Positions 16,142 to 26,119 of a stretch of 53,864 nucleotides of DNA are shown in pieces. The notes beneath the pieces are model-generated. The model searched no databases, had not been told where the DNA came from, and was given only the letters and a program-made list of their open reading frames with translations. Each line of letters begins with the position of its first letter. Position 1 is the first letter of the stretch. Source of the DNA: Mycobacterium gastri. Lineage in GTDB: Bacteria > Actinomycetota > Actinomycetes > Mycobacteriales > Mycobacteriaceae. The position numbers were made by a program, and so were the translations under genes. The stretch is from contig NZ_LQOX01000108.1 in assembly GCF_002102175.1 (NCBI RefSeq), positions 1 to 53,864 of the forward strand, read 5' to 3'.

Positions 16142-16229
16142 GCGCGATTTCAGACATTAAATCTGAGTTGCGAGCTGTTCCCACCGGCACTGACGTACTT
16201 CAAGCCCTGAACGGGGATGACGCAGCCAA

Positions 16230-17327
16230 CTATGCCTTCTTCTGCTGACCGGACGCCGCTTGAAACCGGAACTCGACCACGTCTCCGTCGGCCATCACGT
16301 AATCCTTGCCTTCCATCCGGACCTTGCCGGCCGCCTTGGCCGCCGCCATGGACCCGGCTGCAACCAGGTCGTCATAGGACACGATCTCGGCCTTGATGAA
16401 GCCCTTTTCGAAGTCGGAGTGGATCACCCCCGCCGCCTTGGGCGCGGTGTCGCCCTGATGGATCACCCACGCCCGCGCTTCCTTGGGGCCGGCGGTCAGG
16501 AACGTCTGCAGCTTGAGGGTGTGAAAACCCGCGCGGGCCAATGCGTCGAGGCCGCGCTCGGTCTGCCCGATCGACTCCAGCAGTTCGGCGGCTGACTCGT
16601 CGTCGAGTTCGGCCAGCTCCGATTCGATGGCGGCGTCCAAGAAGACGGCATCCGCCGGCGCCACCAGCGCCCGCAGCTCGGCGACCCGCGTCGGATCGGT
16701 CAGTACCGGCTCGTCGGCATTGAACACGTAGAGGAACGGTTTGGTGGTCAGCAGGTTCAGCTCGCGCAGCACCGAGGCATCCACAGCGGCGCCGGACAGT
16801 GTTTTGCCGCCGTCGAGCACCTGCTGGGCGGCCAGTGCTGCGTCATACACCGGCGTGCGCTCCTTGGTGGTGCGAGCTTCCTTCCCCAGCCTCGGCAGGG
16901 CACGCTCGAGAGTTTGCAGGTCGGCCAGGATCAGCTCGGTTTCGACGACCTCGATATCGGATTGCGGATCGACCCTGCCGGCCACGTGGGTCACGTCGTC
17001 ATCGGCGAACACCCGCACCACCTGGCAGATGGCGTCGCATTCGCGAATGTGCGCGAGGAACTTGTTGCCCAGGCCGGCCCCCTCCGAGGCCCCTTTGACC
17101 AGGCCGGCGATATCGACGAACGTCACCGGTGCGGGGACGATGCGCTCGGATCCGAAAAGCTCCGCCAGCTTGTCCAGTCGCGGATCCGGCAGCGAAACGA
17201 CACCCTCGTTGGGCTCGATGGTCGCGAACGGATAGTTGGCCGCGACCACGTTGTTACGGGTCAGCGCGTTGAAAAGGGTCGACTTTCCGACGTTGGGCAG
17301 ACCCACGATTCCCAGGCTCAGGCTCAC
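16230..17327 (-). CDS. ychF: Ribosome-associated P-loop ATPase YchF
   Basis: A 365-residue Obg-related protein of the YchF/OLA1 family. The P-loop GLPNVGKST is at residues 9-17, the G3 motif DIAG at 72-75 (within [16 protein letters not shown]), and the usual NKxD is replaced by FNADEP near 208-213, the change that lets YchF prefer ATP over GTP. A C-terminal TGS domain ends with the conserved region [20 protein letters not shown] and YDDLV. It binds ribosomes and is linked to stress responses in other bacteria. The gene corresponds to Rv1112. Confidence 0.95.
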   Translation of the reverse strand: MSLSLGIVGLPNVGKSTLFNALTRNNVVAANYPFATIEPNEGVVSLPDPRLDKLAELFGSERIVPAPVTFVDIAGLVKGASEGAGLGNKFLAHIRECDAICQVVRVFADDDVTHVAGRVDPQSDIEVVETELILADLQTLERALPRLGKEARTTKERTPVYDAALAAQQVLDGGKTLSGAAVDASVLRELNLLTTKPFLYVFNADEPVLTDPTRVAELRALVAPADAVFLDAAIESELAELDDESAAELLESIGQTERGLDALARAGFHTLKLQTFLTAGPKEARAWVIHQGDTAPKAAGVIHSDFEKGFIKAEIVSYDDLVAAGSMAAAKAAGKVRMEGKDYVMADGDVVEFRFQAASGQQKKA

Positions 17328-17512
17328 AGGGACCCAAGTCTAGGACGGCTGCGCCCCAGCGCCCTCCTGGCCGTCAGTGGGTAACCGCTTATGACGTCGG
17401 TCACAGCAGCATCGCGCGGGCCGAAGTGTTCGTTGCGCCCGGGTAGTCGTGACCAGCGACGCCTCACGATGAGGGGGCAAACTGTGGACCCAAAGAGGCT
17501 CCTGGGGCAGAT

Positions 17513-18805
17513 GTGACTACTGCCCCGCACACGGCGCCACAGGCCGCGGATGGCACGCCGCCGGCCGCCGGCGAGGTGTTGACGAGCCTACGGGCTCACA
17601 GCCGGTACGGTCTACATGTGTCAGCACAGCGGGCGAGTTCAGCGGTGGAGCCAAGTCGCCGCTCCATCGTCCCCAACATCCCCGGGGTGCCCTGGTGGGC
17701 GGCCGTGCTGATAGCCGTCACAGCCACCGCCGTGGGGTACGCGTTCGACGCCGGTCACAAGGAGTTGACGCACGTCTTCGCCGGGTTCTATATCGCCGGT
17801 TGCGTGGCGGCGGTGCTGGCCGTGCGCCAGTCGGGCTTGTTCACCGCGGTCATCCAGCCGCCGCTGATCCTCTTCTTCACGGTGCCCGGCGCCTACTGGC
17901 TGTTCCACGGCGGCAAGATCGACAAATTCAAAGATCTGCTGATCAATTGCGGTTATCCGCTGATCGAGCGCTTCCCGCTGATGCTCGGCACCGCCGGTGG
18001 CGTACTGCTGATCGGTCTGATCCGGTGGTACCTGGGCATGACCCAGCGCACCACCACAACCGCGAAAGCCAACGACCCCACGAGCACAACCACCCGTCGA
18101 AAGTCTGCGATCAGCGCGCTCGCGGCCAAACTCAGCGGATGGCTGTCCCCCGGCGCCGACACCGAGGAAGCTCCCGACCCCGATTCACAGCCGGCCCCCG
18201 CGATCGGACGCACCTCCCGCAGCGGCCGGACCACCCGGAGCAGTCGGACTACCGCCCGGCGCACTGATCGGACCCGATCCCGGCATGCCCGATCCGCGGC
18301 GGATGATCAGCCGGATCCGGCCGCCGAACATCCGCGCCGCCGGCGTCCGGCGCCGGCACGCGATCATGACGCCGCCGACCCGCCGCCTCGATCACGCCGC
18401 CGGCCCCGGCCACAGGACGACCCCGACCTGCGCGCCCAGCCGCCGCGGGAGACGCGCCGAGATCCGCACACCCGCCGCAATCCTTACGAACGGCCCGCCC
18501 CACGCAGCAGCCGCTTCGATCCCTACGGCACCTACGAGCCGCCCGAGCCGGCCGAGCCGGCCAACCGGTACGAGCGGCGGGGGACCCGATACGAGCCTTA
18601 CGAGCCGCCGCGCCGGCGCTCCGCCCCGGGCGGGCCAACCGGCGCCAACCCAACACACCACCCGATCTCGCAGGTCCGTTACCGCGGCTCGGCCCCCTAT
18701 GACGAGCCGCGTGACATGCCGCGCGACGAGCCGCCACCTGAGCGCCGGAATCGTTCCCGCACACCGCGCAGGCCCCAGTCCGGCTCCTGGGAATACGACG
18801 GCTGA
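17513..18805 (+). CDS. DUF6542 membrane protein with long basic/proline tail, Rv1111c-like
   Basis: Starting at a GTG, the 430-residue protein has a DUF6542-type membrane domain at about residues 55-180: WWAAVLIAVTATAVGYAFDAG, FAGFYIAGCVAAVLAV, LFFTVPGAYWLF and LMLGTAGGVLLIGLIRWYLG are the helices. From about residue 185 to the end it is low-complexity, rich in Arg, Pro, Thr and Tyr (TSRSGRTTRSSRTTARR, YEPPEPAEPANRYERR), probably disordered and cytosolic. A second GTG at 17618 is a possible start. It is divergent from ychF and converges on ispH. Function unknown. Confidence 0.75.
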   Translation: MTTAPHTAPQAADGTPPAAGEVLTSLRAHSRYGLHVSAQRASSAVEPSRRSIVPNIPGVPWWAAVLIAVTATAVGYAFDAGHKELTHVFAGFYIAGCVAAVLAVRQSGLFTAVIQPPLILFFTVPGAYWLFHGGKIDKFKDLLINCGYPLIERFPLMLGTAGGVLLIGLIRWYLGMTQRTTTTAKANDPTSTTTRRKSAISALAAKLSGWLSPGADTEEAPDPDSQPAPAIGRTSRSGRTTRSSRTTARRTDRTRSRHARSAADDQPDPAAEHPRRRRPAPARDHDAADPPPRSRRRPRPQDDPDLRAQPPRETRRDPHTRRNPYERPAPRSSRFDPYGTYEPPEPAEPANRYERRGTRYEPYEPPRRRSAPGGPTGANPTHHPISQVRYRGSAPYDEPRDMPRDEPPPERRNRSRTPRRPQSGSWEYDG

Positions 18806-18827
18806 ACCGGTTCTGAGCCGGGCGGGT

Positions 18828-19835
18828 TTACCGCGCCGACCGGATCTCCCGCGGCAGGGCAAACACCAGCGTCTCGTTGGCCGTGGTCACCGGCTGCACC
18901 ATGTCGTAGCCCAACTCGGCCAGCCGTTCCAGCACGCCGCGCACCAGCACCTCGGGAACCGACGCGCCGGACGTGACACCGACCGTGGTGACGCCCTCCA
19001 GCCATGCCGGGTCGATGTCGTCAGCCCAATCGACCAGGTGGGCGGTCTTAGCCCCGGCGCCCAGCGCCACCTCGACCAGCCGCACCGAGTTCGACGAATT
19101 GCGGGAGCCGACGACGATCACCAGTTGGCACTCGGGCGCCATCGCCTTGACCGCGACCTGCCGGTTCTGGGTGGCGTAGCAGATGTCGTCGCTGGGCGGA
19201 TCCTGCAGTTTGGGGAACCGCTGACGCAGCTTCTCGACGATCTCCATGGTTTCGTCCACGGACAGCGTGGTCTGCGACAGCCACACCACCTTGTTCTCGT
19301 CGCGGACCGTTACCTGGTCGACGGCTTGTACCCCGTCGACCAGCTGCACGTGGTCGGGTGCTTCCCCGGCGGTGCCGACAACCTCTTCATGGCCCTCGTG
19401 ACCGATCAGCAGGATGTCGTAATCGTCCCGGGCAAAGCGTCTGGCCTCGTTGTGCACCTTGGTGACCAGCGGACAGGTGGCATCGATGGTCTGCAGGTTG
19501 CGTTCGGCCGCGGCCGCGTAGACGGTGGGCGCCACCCCGTGCGCGGAGAACACCACAATGGCTCCCTCGGGAACCTGGTCGGTCTCCTCGACGAACACCG
19601 CACCGGCTGCGGCCAGCGTGTCAACCACATGGCGGTTGTGCACGATCTCATGCCGCACGTAGACGGGCGCGCCGTGCTTTTCCAGTGCGCGTTCGACCGT
19701 CTCGACGGCCCGGTCCACACCTGCGCAGTAACCCCTCGGCTCGGCCAGCAGCACCCGCTTGCGGGTTGGAGCGTGGGTTACCGAGCTCGCCGACCTCGAC
19801 GCACCGGGAATCCCCATATCGACAGTCGGCACCAT
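18828..19835 (-). CDS. ispH: 4-hydroxy-3-methylbut-2-enyl diphosphate reductase (IspH/LytB)
   Basis: IspH performs the last step of the MEP pathway, reducing HMBPP to IPP and DMAPP with a [4Fe-4S] cluster. The three cluster cysteines are C37 (GYCAGVD), C121 (ATCPLV) and C219 (DDICYATQ); H66 and H99 (SAHGV) fit the substrate-binding histidines. I start at the ATG at 19835, [13 protein letters not shown], which matches remembered M. tuberculosis LytB2 (Rv1110) and gives 335 residues; a longer frame to 19955 overlaps the divergent gene's promoter and is unlikely. It supplies isoprenoid precursors that the Z-farnesyl diphosphate synthase in this window would use. Confidence 0.95.
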   Translation of the reverse strand: MVPTVDMGIPGASRSASSVTHAPTRKRVLLAEPRGYCAGVDRAVETVERALEKHGAPVYVRHEIVHNRHVVDTLAAAGAVFVEETDQVPEGAIVVFSAHGVAPTVYAAAAERNLQTIDATCPLVTKVHNEARRFARDDYDILLIGHEGHEEVVGTAGEAPDHVQLVDGVQAVDQVTVRDENKVVWLSQTTLSVDETMEIVEKLRQRFPKLQDPPSDDICYATQNRQVAVKAMAPECQLVIVVGSRNSSNSVRLVEVALGAGAKTAHLVDWADDIDPAWLEGVTTVGVTSGASVPEVLVRGVLERLAELGYDMVQPVTTANETLVFALPREIRSAR

Positions 19836-19942
19836 GTGTCCAGGGTACTTTCCGCCCGCCGGCCGCGACACAGCCATGACACAACCCCGCCTGATCGCGG
19901 CCCCGCTTGGAGTTAGCCGCCGCTTGAGGCAGTCTTGGACCC

Positions 19943-20566
19943 ATGGCTTCTGCACCGTATGGGGTTCGGCTACTGGTCGGCGCGGCGACAGTCGCCGTCG
20001 AGGAGACGATCAAACTGCCGCGAACCATTCTCATGTACCCGATGACGCTGATCAGTCAGGCCGCACACCTGGTTATGCGCTTCCAACAGAACCTCGCCGA
20101 GCTGGTCATCAAGGGCGACAGCACGTTGGAGACGCTGTTCCCGCCCAAGGACGAGCAGCCGGAATGGGCAACCTTCGACGAGGACCTGCCCGACGCCGTG
20201 GAGGGCTGGGAGGGGTCGTTGACGGCGCTGCCGGGTCCCGATGCCACCGGCGCCGACCGCCGGTCCGCGGGACGGTTCGCGCTGTACTCGGTATCGGACC
20301 CGGATGAGTCCAGGGCCGCCGATTCCCCGACTAAGCCGATCCCGGCCAGGCAACCGAACACGTCATCGAATTCGGCGGTCCCGGCACCCGCGATCGCGAG
20401 TGAACTCGACTACCCATCGCTGACCCTGGCCCAGCTGCGGGCCCGGCTGCAATCGCTGGATGTCAACGATCTCGAAGCCCTACTGGCCTACGAGCAGGCC
20501 ACCAAGGCGCGCGCCCCGTTCCAGACGCTGCTGGCCAACAGGATCACCCGCGCGACCGCCAAGTGA
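19943..20566 (+). CDS. Lipid-droplet-associated-type protein, Rv1109c-like
   Basis: The 207-residue protein begins with an amphipathic, apolipoprotein-like segment ([40 protein letters not shown]) followed by a helical acidic linker and a C-terminal [26 protein letters not shown] motif, which looks like a small helical hairpin. From memory, homologues are annotated as lipid-droplet-associated proteins after the Rhodococcus MLDS protein. It overlaps xseA by 4 bases (GTGA), so it is co-translated with the exonuclease VII genes; why these are linked is unclear. Function is by similarity only. Confidence 0.65.
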   Translation: MASAPYGVRLLVGAATVAVEETIKLPRTILMYPMTLISQAAHLVMRFQQNLAELVIKGDSTLETLFPPKDEQPEWATFDEDLPDAVEGWEGSLTALPGPDATGADRRSAGRFALYSVSDPDESRAADSPTKPIPARQPNTSSNSAVPAPAIASELDYPSLTLAQLRARLQSLDVNDLEALLAYEQATKARAPFQTLLANRITRATAK

Positions 20567-21810
20567 CCCGGGCTTCCCACGCAAACTCGGCCGAGAATCC
20601 GTTCCCGGTGCGCGCGGTAGCCATCCGGGTCGCGAGCTGGATCGATCGGCTGGGCACGGTCTGGGTTGAGGGGCAGCTGGCCCAGATCACGATGCGGCCC
20701 AACTCCAAGACGGTGTTCATGGTGCTGCGTGACCCGGCAGCCGACATGTCGCTGAACGTCACCTGCCCCCGTGATCTGGTGCTGGCCGCGCCGGTGAAAT
20801 TGACCGAGGGCACCCAGGTGGTGGTTTGCGGCAAGCCGTCGTTCTACACCGGGCGCGGCACGTTCTCGTTGCGGCTCAGTGAGATTCGGGCCGTCGGCAT
20901 CGGCGAGCTGCTGGCGCGCATCGAACGGCTACGCCGGCTGCTGGACGCTGAGGGCCTCTTCGATTCGCGGCTCAAGCGTCCAATCCCGTTCTTGCCCAAC
21001 GTGATTGGTCTGATCACCGGGCGGGCGAGCGCGGCTGAGCGGGACGTGACGACGGTGGCCGCCGCGCGTTGGCCCGCGGTGCGGTTCGCGGTGCGCAACA
21101 CCGCGGTGCAGGGGCCCAATGCCGTGGTGCAGATCGTCGAGGCGCTGCGGGAGCTGGATCGCCACCTCGAGGTCGACGTGATCGTGCTGGCCCGCGGCGG
21201 CGGCAGCGTCGAGGACCTGCTGCCGTTCTCCGACGAGACGCTGTGCCGCGCGATCTCGGCCTGCCGCACGCCGGTGATCAGCGCGGTCGGTCACGAACCC
21301 GACAATCCGCTGTGCGATCTGGTCGCCGATCTGCGGGCCGCCACCCCCACCGACGCGGCCAAGAAAGTCGTTCCGGATACCGCGGCCGAGCAGCGATTGA
21401 TCGTCGACCTGCGCCGGCGCAGCGCCCAAGCGCTGCGCAACTGGGTATCCCGCGAGGAGCGGGCACTGGCCCACCTGCGTAACCGCCCGGTGCTGGCCGA
21501 CCCGCTGAAGGCGCTCACGGTGCGCGGCGAAGAAATCCAGCGCGCCCGGTCGGCGCTTCGCCGCGACATCAACCGGTTGGTCGCCGCCGAGACCGAACGG
21601 GTCGGTCACCTGTCGGCGCGACTGACTACGCTGGGGCCGTCGGCCACGCTCGCCCGCGGCTATGCCGTGGTGCAGAGGCTTTCGGACTCCGGACCACCGA
21701 CAGGGGTGCTGCGGTCGGTCCACGACGCGCCGGCGGGCACCAGGCTGCGGGTGCGGGTTGCCGACGGCGCCATTGCGGCGCTAAGTGAAGGACCTACCGA
21801 TGGCTGCTGA
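20563..21810 (+). CDS. xseA: Exodeoxyribonuclease VII large subunit
   Basis: A 415-residue catalytic subunit of exonuclease VII, which degrades single-stranded DNA from both ends. An N-terminal OB fold (about 15-110) contains [20 protein letters not shown] and [16 protein letters not shown]. The nuclease domain includes [34 protein letters not shown], the strongly conserved [14 protein letters not shown] and [14 protein letters not shown]. The C-terminal coiled coil ends with LARGYAVVQ. It starts with GTG in a GTGA overlap with the preceding gene and overlaps xseB by 11 bases. Corresponds to Rv1108c. Confidence 0.95.
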   Translation: MTRASHANSAENPFPVRAVAIRVASWIDRLGTVWVEGQLAQITMRPNSKTVFMVLRDPAADMSLNVTCPRDLVLAAPVKLTEGTQVVVCGKPSFYTGRGTFSLRLSEIRAVGIGELLARIERLRRLLDAEGLFDSRLKRPIPFLPNVIGLITGRASAAERDVTTVAAARWPAVRFAVRNTAVQGPNAVVQIVEALRELDRHLEVDVIVLARGGGSVEDLLPFSDETLCRAISACRTPVISAVGHEPDNPLCDLVADLRAATPTDAAKKVVPDTAAEQRLIVDLRRRSAQALRNWVSREERALAHLRNRPVLADPLKALTVRGEEIQRARSALRRDINRLVAAETERVGHLSARLTTLGPSATLARGYAVVQRLSDSGPPTGVLRSVHDAPAGTRLRVRVADGAIAALSEGPTDGC

Positions 21811-22057
21811 CGAAAACGACGAAAACCAGGACGGGAACGGCTCTATTACACCCATTAGTCAGCTCGGCTATGAAGCTTGCCGGGACGAACTGATCGAGGT
21901 CGTGCGGCTGCTGGAGCAGGGCGGCCTGGACCTCGATACGTCGCTGAAGCTCTGGGAAAGAGGCGAACAACTCGCGAAAAGATGTGAGGAGCACTTAGCT
22001 GGTGCCCGGCAACGGGTGACCGATGCGCTAGCGGCCGGCGGCGCTTCCGAGAACTAA
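21800..22057 (+). CDS. xseB: Exodeoxyribonuclease VII small subunit
   Basis: This 85-residue helical hairpin subunit assembles along the coiled coil of Xse[21 protein letters not shown] and [20 protein letters not shown] form the two helices with the conserved LWERGE turn. I start at ATG 21800, preceded by GAAGGA at the right distance and lying inside the xseA 3' end. Corresponds to Rv1107c. Confidence 0.93.
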   Translation: MAADENDENQDGNGSITPISQLGYEACRDELIEVVRLLEQGGLDLDTSLKLWERGEQLAKRCEEHLAGARQRVTDALAAGGASEN

Positions 22058-22122
22058 CGCAGGCCGATTCTCCGGCGGTTTCACCGGGCAATTCTTATTC
22101 CGAACTGGAACACGTTTTAGTT

Positions 22123-23244
22123 ATGCTTCGCCGCATGGGTGATGCATCGTTGACAACTGAACTCGGCCGCGTCCTGGTCACCGGCGGCTCAGGCTTCGTC
22201 GGGGCCAACCTGGTTACTACGCTGCTGGAGCGGGGATACCAGGTGCGTTCCTTCGACCGCGCGCTCTCGCCGCTGCCCCCGCACCCGAACCTCGAGGTGC
22301 TGCAGGGTGATATCACCGACGCGGCCACCTGCGCCACGGCAGTCGACGGCATCGACACGATTTTCCACACCGCGGCGATCATCGATCTGATGGGCGGCGC
22401 CTCGGTGACCGACGAATACCGCAAGCGCAGCTTCGCGGTCAACGTCGGCGGCACCGAGAACCTTGTGTACGCAGGGCAGCGGGCGGGGGTGCAGCGGTTC
22501 GTCTACACCTCGTCCAACAGCGTGGTGATGGGCGGCCAGAACATCGCCGGCGGTGACGAGACGATGCCCTACACCAGCCGGTTCAACGACATCTACACCG
22601 AGACGAAGGTGGCCGCCGAGCGATTCGTATTGTCGCAGAACGGTATTGACGGCATGCTCAGCTGCGCCATCCGCCCCAGCGGGATCTGGGGCCGCGGCGA
22701 CCAGACGATGTTCCGCAAGCTGTTCGAAAGCGTGGTCAAGGGCCATGTCAAGGTGTTGGTCGGCCGCAAATCAGCCCAGCTGGACAACTCCTACGTGGAC
22801 AACCTGATTCACGGTTTCATTCTGGCCGCGCAGCACTTGGTGCCCGGCGGCACCGCGCCCGGGCAGGCGTACTTCATCAACGACGCGGAGCCGATCAACA
22901 TGTTCGAGTTCGCCCGGCCGGTCGTCACGGCGTGTGGCGAAAGTTGGCCGCGGATAAGGGTATCCGGCCGCCTGGTGCGCGACCTGATGTCAGCGTGGCA
23001 GTGGCTGCACTTCCGGGTCGGGCTGCCGAAGCCGCCACTGGAACCCCTTGCGGTGGAGCGGCTTTACCTCGACAACTACTTTTCGATCGCCAAGGCGCAG
23101 CGCGATCTGGGCTACCATCCGCTGTTTACCACCGAGCAGGCCACAGCCGAATGTCTGCCCTACTACAAGGATCTTTTCGAGCAGGTCAAGGCGGCGGCCA
23201 AGCCCCATCTGGTGTCGGTCGTCGACGCAGCACCGCCGGAATAG
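22123..23244 (+). CDS. 3beta-hydroxysteroid dehydrogenase/isomerase family, Rv1106c-like
   Basis: A 373-residue extended short-chain dehydrogenase. The NAD loop is GGSGFVGANL at residues 21-30, the catalytic Tyr and Lys are Y158 and K162 in YTETK, and serines in YTSSNS (129-133) supply the third catalytic group. Conserved RPSGIWGRGDQTMF and SYVDNLIHGF are family hallmarks. Its homologue Rv1106c oxidises cholesterol and other 3beta-hydroxysteroids to 3-oxo-4-ene steroids. A start at the second methionine (22135) is possible. It is convergent with the BVMO operon, with 284 bases between stop codons. Confidence 0.9.
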   Translation: MLRRMGDASLTTELGRVLVTGGSGFVGANLVTTLLERGYQVRSFDRALSPLPPHPNLEVLQGDITDAATCATAVDGIDTIFHTAAIIDLMGGASVTDEYRKRSFAVNVGGTENLVYAGQRAGVQRFVYTSSNSVVMGGQNIAGGDETMPYTSRFNDIYTETKVAAERFVLSQNGIDGMLSCAIRPSGIWGRGDQTMFRKLFESVVKGHVKVLVGRKSAQLDNSYVDNLIHGFILAAQHLVPGGTAPGQAYFINDAEPINMFEFARPVVTACGESWPRIRVSGRLVRDLMSAWQWLHFRVGLPKPPLEPLAVERLYLDNYFSIAKAQRDLGYHPLFTTEQATAECLPYYKDLFEQVKAAAKPHLVSVVDAAPPE

Positions 23245-23258
23245 CGCGTGCGCCCCAG

Positions 23259-23432
23259 CTAGAACCGTGGAGGATCAGCCGCCATCCGGGCTTCGTTGAT
23301 GCCGCGCTCCCAGCCGATCCGCGCGGCCCGGATGATGCCAACTCGACGGCTAACCCGTGCCGAAACAGCCAGTCCGCGTTTCCCTGCCGGCGCGGGCATA
23401 GCCGGTGGCGGCGCCAATGTGCCCGTCAGCAT
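23259..23432 (-). CDS. Candidate small protein (57 residues) downstream of the BVMO gene
   Basis: Immediately after the BVMO stop the same frame is open for 83 further codons to a TAG at 23259; the first usable ATG is at 23432. The last third, RAARIGWERGINEARMAAD, looks like a real C-terminal helix with GC-biased third positions, whereas the first part is less coding-like. No ribosome site is visible. It could be a small gene of the operon, the decayed tail of a fused domain, or chance. Confidence 0.3.
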   Translation of the reverse strand: MLTGTLAPPPAMPAPAGKRGLAVSARVSRRVGIIRAARIGWERGINEARMAADPPRF

Positions 23433-23528
23433 ACCTAGCGCGGGAAAGTGCTGGGCGCCAAGAGGTTTGGTAATGTACCTTGCCCCCGCGGGGACTCCGC
23501 TGAGTGCGGCAACTAGATCAGCACCGCC

Positions 23529-24989
23529 CTAGCGCAGCTCGTAGTCGTCGAGGGCCGGACGCTTCATCACTTCGCGGAACCGGGTGAAAGTCCACGGCCA
23601 TGCCACCGGAACGCCGCGGTCGTCGAGATACCAGCTGCGGCAGCCGGTCACCCACACCGTCTTTTTCGCCGCTTCGATGCGGTCGGCCTCGAAGCGCGCC
23701 GTCGCCTCGCGACGGGCGCTGATCTGGCGGCACCGACCGTCGGCCAGTAGCTCGAAAAGCTGCAGCAGATAAGCCGTCTGGGCCTCCGCCACGTCGATCA
23801 GCGAGAAGTTGCCGACCGGCCCGTTAGGTCCATTGAGCATGAACAGGTTGGGAAAATCGGGCACCGACACCGACAGGTAGGCGAATGGCCGCCGCCCCCA
23901 CACCTCGTCGAGACGCACACCGCCACGGCCGACCACCTCCATGGGGCGCAGGAAACGATCCACCCGAAAACCGGTGGCCAACACCAGCATGTCGAGGCGA
24001 TGCAGCCTTCCGTCGACGGTGCGTATCCCGTCGGCTTCGACGCGGTCGATGCCCGCGGTGACCAGATGGGCGTTGGGCCGCTGGATGGCCTGGTAAATGT
24101 TGCCGGAGATGATCAGCCGCTTGCACCCGGCGCGGTAGTCGGGCCGCAGCTTTTCCCGCAGTGCGGGGTCGGCGACGCTGTCCTCGAGGTTGGCATGGGC
24201 CACCTTTTGCAGCATCTGCAGCGCCTGCGAGTCGGCGTCGACGACGGCGTTGGCGAAGCTTTGGATGAAGTCCCGGTTCAGCTGCGCGCGCAGCTGGGTC
24301 AGCACCGCCGGGTCGGATCGATAGCGCGCCCGGTCGGCCTCGTCGACGGGCGGATTGTCCACCGGCAGGATCCACTGCGGGGTCCGCTGGAACAGGTGCA
24401 GCTCGCGCACGACGTCGGTGATGGCACCGGTGATCTGCACCGCCGACGAGCCGGTGCCGATCACCCCGACCCGGGCACCTTCCAGCGGCACGCTGTGGTC
24501 CCAGCGGGCGCTGTGGAACATGCTGCCCGCAAATTCGTTGAGCCCGTTGATGTCTGGGTAACGCGGGTGATGCAATACGCCGGTGGCGGCGATGACGACG
24601 TCAGCGTCGTCGCAGTCACCGGTGGACAGCTCGATGCGCCAGCGACTTCCGTCGTGCTCGAGGCGGCGAACCTCACGCCCGTAGCGGATCAGTTCGTCGA
24701 CGCCGTAGCGGCGCGCGACGTTGTCGAAGTACGCGAGGATCTCCGGCCCGGGCGCGAACGCGTGGCTCCACTCGGGGTTAGGCGCGAAGCTGTAGGTGTA
24801 CAGATGGGCGGGCACATCGCAGGCAATGCCCGGGTAGGTGTTCTCCCGCCAGGTTCCGCCCAGCCGATCGGCCTTCTCATACACCATGACGTCGGCAAAG
24901 CCGGCCTCGCGCAGCTTGAGTGCGGCCAGCACGCCGGCCATTCCGGCGCCGATGATGACGAAGCGCACGCCAGCCCGATGCGCGGTCAT
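23529..24989 (-). CDS. Flavoprotein Baeyer-Villiger monooxygenase
   Basis: A 486-residue class B flavin monooxygenase. The FAD loop GAGMAG is at residues 14-19, YEKADRLGGTWREN follows, and the type I BVMO fingerprint FxGxxxHxxxW[P/D] is met exactly by FAGSMFHSARWD at 153-164. The NADPH loop is GVIGTGSSA at 175-183. Such enzymes insert oxygen next to a ketone carbonyl, giving esters or lactones. Its start overlaps the alcohol dehydrogenase stop by 4 bases, and an esterase gene heads the same operon, which fits a route alcohol, ketone, ester, hydrolysis products. Substrate (cyclic, methyl-ketone or steroid) cannot be told from sequence. Confidence 0.9.
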   Translation of the reverse strand: MTAHRAGVRFVIIGAGMAGVLAALKLREAGFADVMVYEKADRLGGTWRENTYPGIACDVPAHLYTYSFAPNPEWSHAFAPGPEILAYFDNVARRYGVDELIRYGREVRRLEHDGSRWRIELSTGDCDDADVVIAATGVLHHPRYPDINGLNEFAGSMFHSARWDHSVPLEGARVGVIGTGSSAVQITGAITDVVRELHLFQRTPQWILPVDNPPVDEADRARYRSDPAVLTQLRAQLNRDFIQSFANAVVDADSQALQMLQKVAHANLEDSVADPALREKLRPDYRAGCKRLIISGNIYQAIQRPNAHLVTAGIDRVEADGIRTVDGRLHRLDMLVLATGFRVDRFLRPMEVVGRGGVRLDEVWGRRPFAYLSVSVPDFPNLFMLNGPNGPVGNFSLIDVAEAQTAYLLQLFELLADGRCRQISARREATARFEADRIEAAKKTVWVTGCRSWYLDDRGVPVAWPWTFTRFREVMKRPALDDYELR

Positions 24990-26092
24990 GGCGTGAGCAC
25001 TCCGTGCACGGGCGGGACACCGTCGCGCTCGCCGGCCATGGTGGCGAGCAGCTCCTCGGCATCCTGAAAGCCCACGCAGCGTCGGGGCAGACTCTCGAAC
25101 GGGTAGCGACCCGATGTCAGCAGCGCCAGCGCCGTCCGGTAGGCGGTGGCGTCCACGCCGAGCGCGCCGAGGATGCGCAGCTCCTTGAACACCACCAGGT
25201 CCGGCGAGAATCCGGGCGCGCCGGCGCCCAAACCTCTGGTGCCGGCGACCACGACCGTCCCGGCCGGCCGCGCGAGCGCGATCGCCTGCGCGAACGCCGC
25301 CGGCGCCTTGGCGGTGACGTCGACGACGACGTCGGCCAGCCCGCCGGTCTTCCTGTTCAGCGCCGCGACCGGGTCGTCCGTCGCGACGTCGACGGCGAGG
25401 TCAACACCGAACTCGCCGGCCAGCGCCAGCCGGTCGGCGTCCCGGGGGCCCAGCCCGGTCAGCATGACGAAACCAGCGCCGGCTTCCTTGGCAGCCACGG
25501 CGGCGCACAGCCCGCGGACACCCGGTCCGAGTATCGCGACCACGTCGCCGGCGCCGGTGCCCGGAACCGTTGCGCCCCAGCGAATTCCGGCTCCCAGCGG
25601 ATTGAATAGGGTGGCCACCGCGGGATCCAGCCCGGCGGGCACCGGCAACACCATCGAGTCGGGCGCCAGGTATTGGTATTCGGCGTAGCCGCCCCACAGT
25701 CCGGGTGCCCGGTCGACCGGGATGAAGCCGTACATGTCGGCCAGACCGTGGTGTTCGCAGCGCCGGTACTCACCGGCGAGGCAGTTCGCGCACTGTCGGC
25801 AGGACTGGAACACCTCGACCGCCACCCGGTCGCCGGTCGCCACCCCCCAGCGCCGGGCCGCCTGCGGCCCGATGGCCTCTATGATCCCGACGGTTTCGTG
25901 ACCGGGAACGAACGCGAAGCCACCGCTCAGCGCTCCGGTGTACTGCTCGTGGTCGGTACCGCACAGTCCGCAGGCTTCCACCCGCACCAGCGCGTCGTCA
26001 GCGCCAACCTTCGGCACCGCAAGCTCCCGGACGACGAGACGGCGCGGCGCCTCCAGGACCAACGCCCGCGACATCGTGGCGTCCGAGTTCAT
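24986..26092 (-). CDS. Zinc-dependent medium-chain alcohol dehydrogenase
   Basis: An MDR-superfamily enzyme of 368 residues from ATG 26092 (a GTG at 26101 would add 3). The catalytic zinc ligands are the cysteine in CGLCGTDHEQY and the HE of FVPGHETVG; the structural zinc site has four cysteines, CRQCANCLAGEYRRC. The cofactor loop is ILGPGVRGLCAA. Members oxidise secondary or primary alcohols, or polyols, with NAD(P). It lies between the esterase gene (27 bases upstream) and the BVMO gene (4-base overlap), so it most likely makes the ketone substrate of the BVMO. The ribosome site GAGGTGGG overlaps the esterase tail region. Confidence 0.9.
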   Translation of the reverse strand: MNSDATMSRALVLEAPRRLVVRELAVPKVGADDALVRVEACGLCGTDHEQYTGALSGGFAFVPGHETVGIIEAIGPQAARRWGVATGDRVAVEVFQSCRQCANCLAGEYRRCEHHGLADMYGFIPVDRAPGLWGGYAEYQYLAPDSMVLPVPAGLDPAVATLFNPLGAGIRWGATVPGTGAGDVVAILGPGVRGLCAAVAAKEAGAGFVMLTGLGPRDADRLALAGEFGVDLAVDVATDDPVAALNRKTGGLADVVVDVTAKAPAAFAQAIALARPAGTVVVAGTRGLGAGAPGFSPDLVVFKELRILGALGVDATAYRTALALLTSGRYPFESLPRRCVGFQDAEELLATMAGERDGVPPVHGVLTP

Positions 26093-26119
26093 CGCACCCA
26101 CCTCTGGGTCCAGCCGCGG

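Noticed and set aside
18285..19916. 543-codon plus-strand frame across the DUF6542 tail and ispH
   Set aside because: It runs antisense through ispH, which is certain; no recognisable protein.
19836..19955. 40-residue N-terminal extension of IspH
   Set aside because: The ATG at 19835 gives the conserved [10 protein letters not shown] start and known length; the extension is not protein-like.
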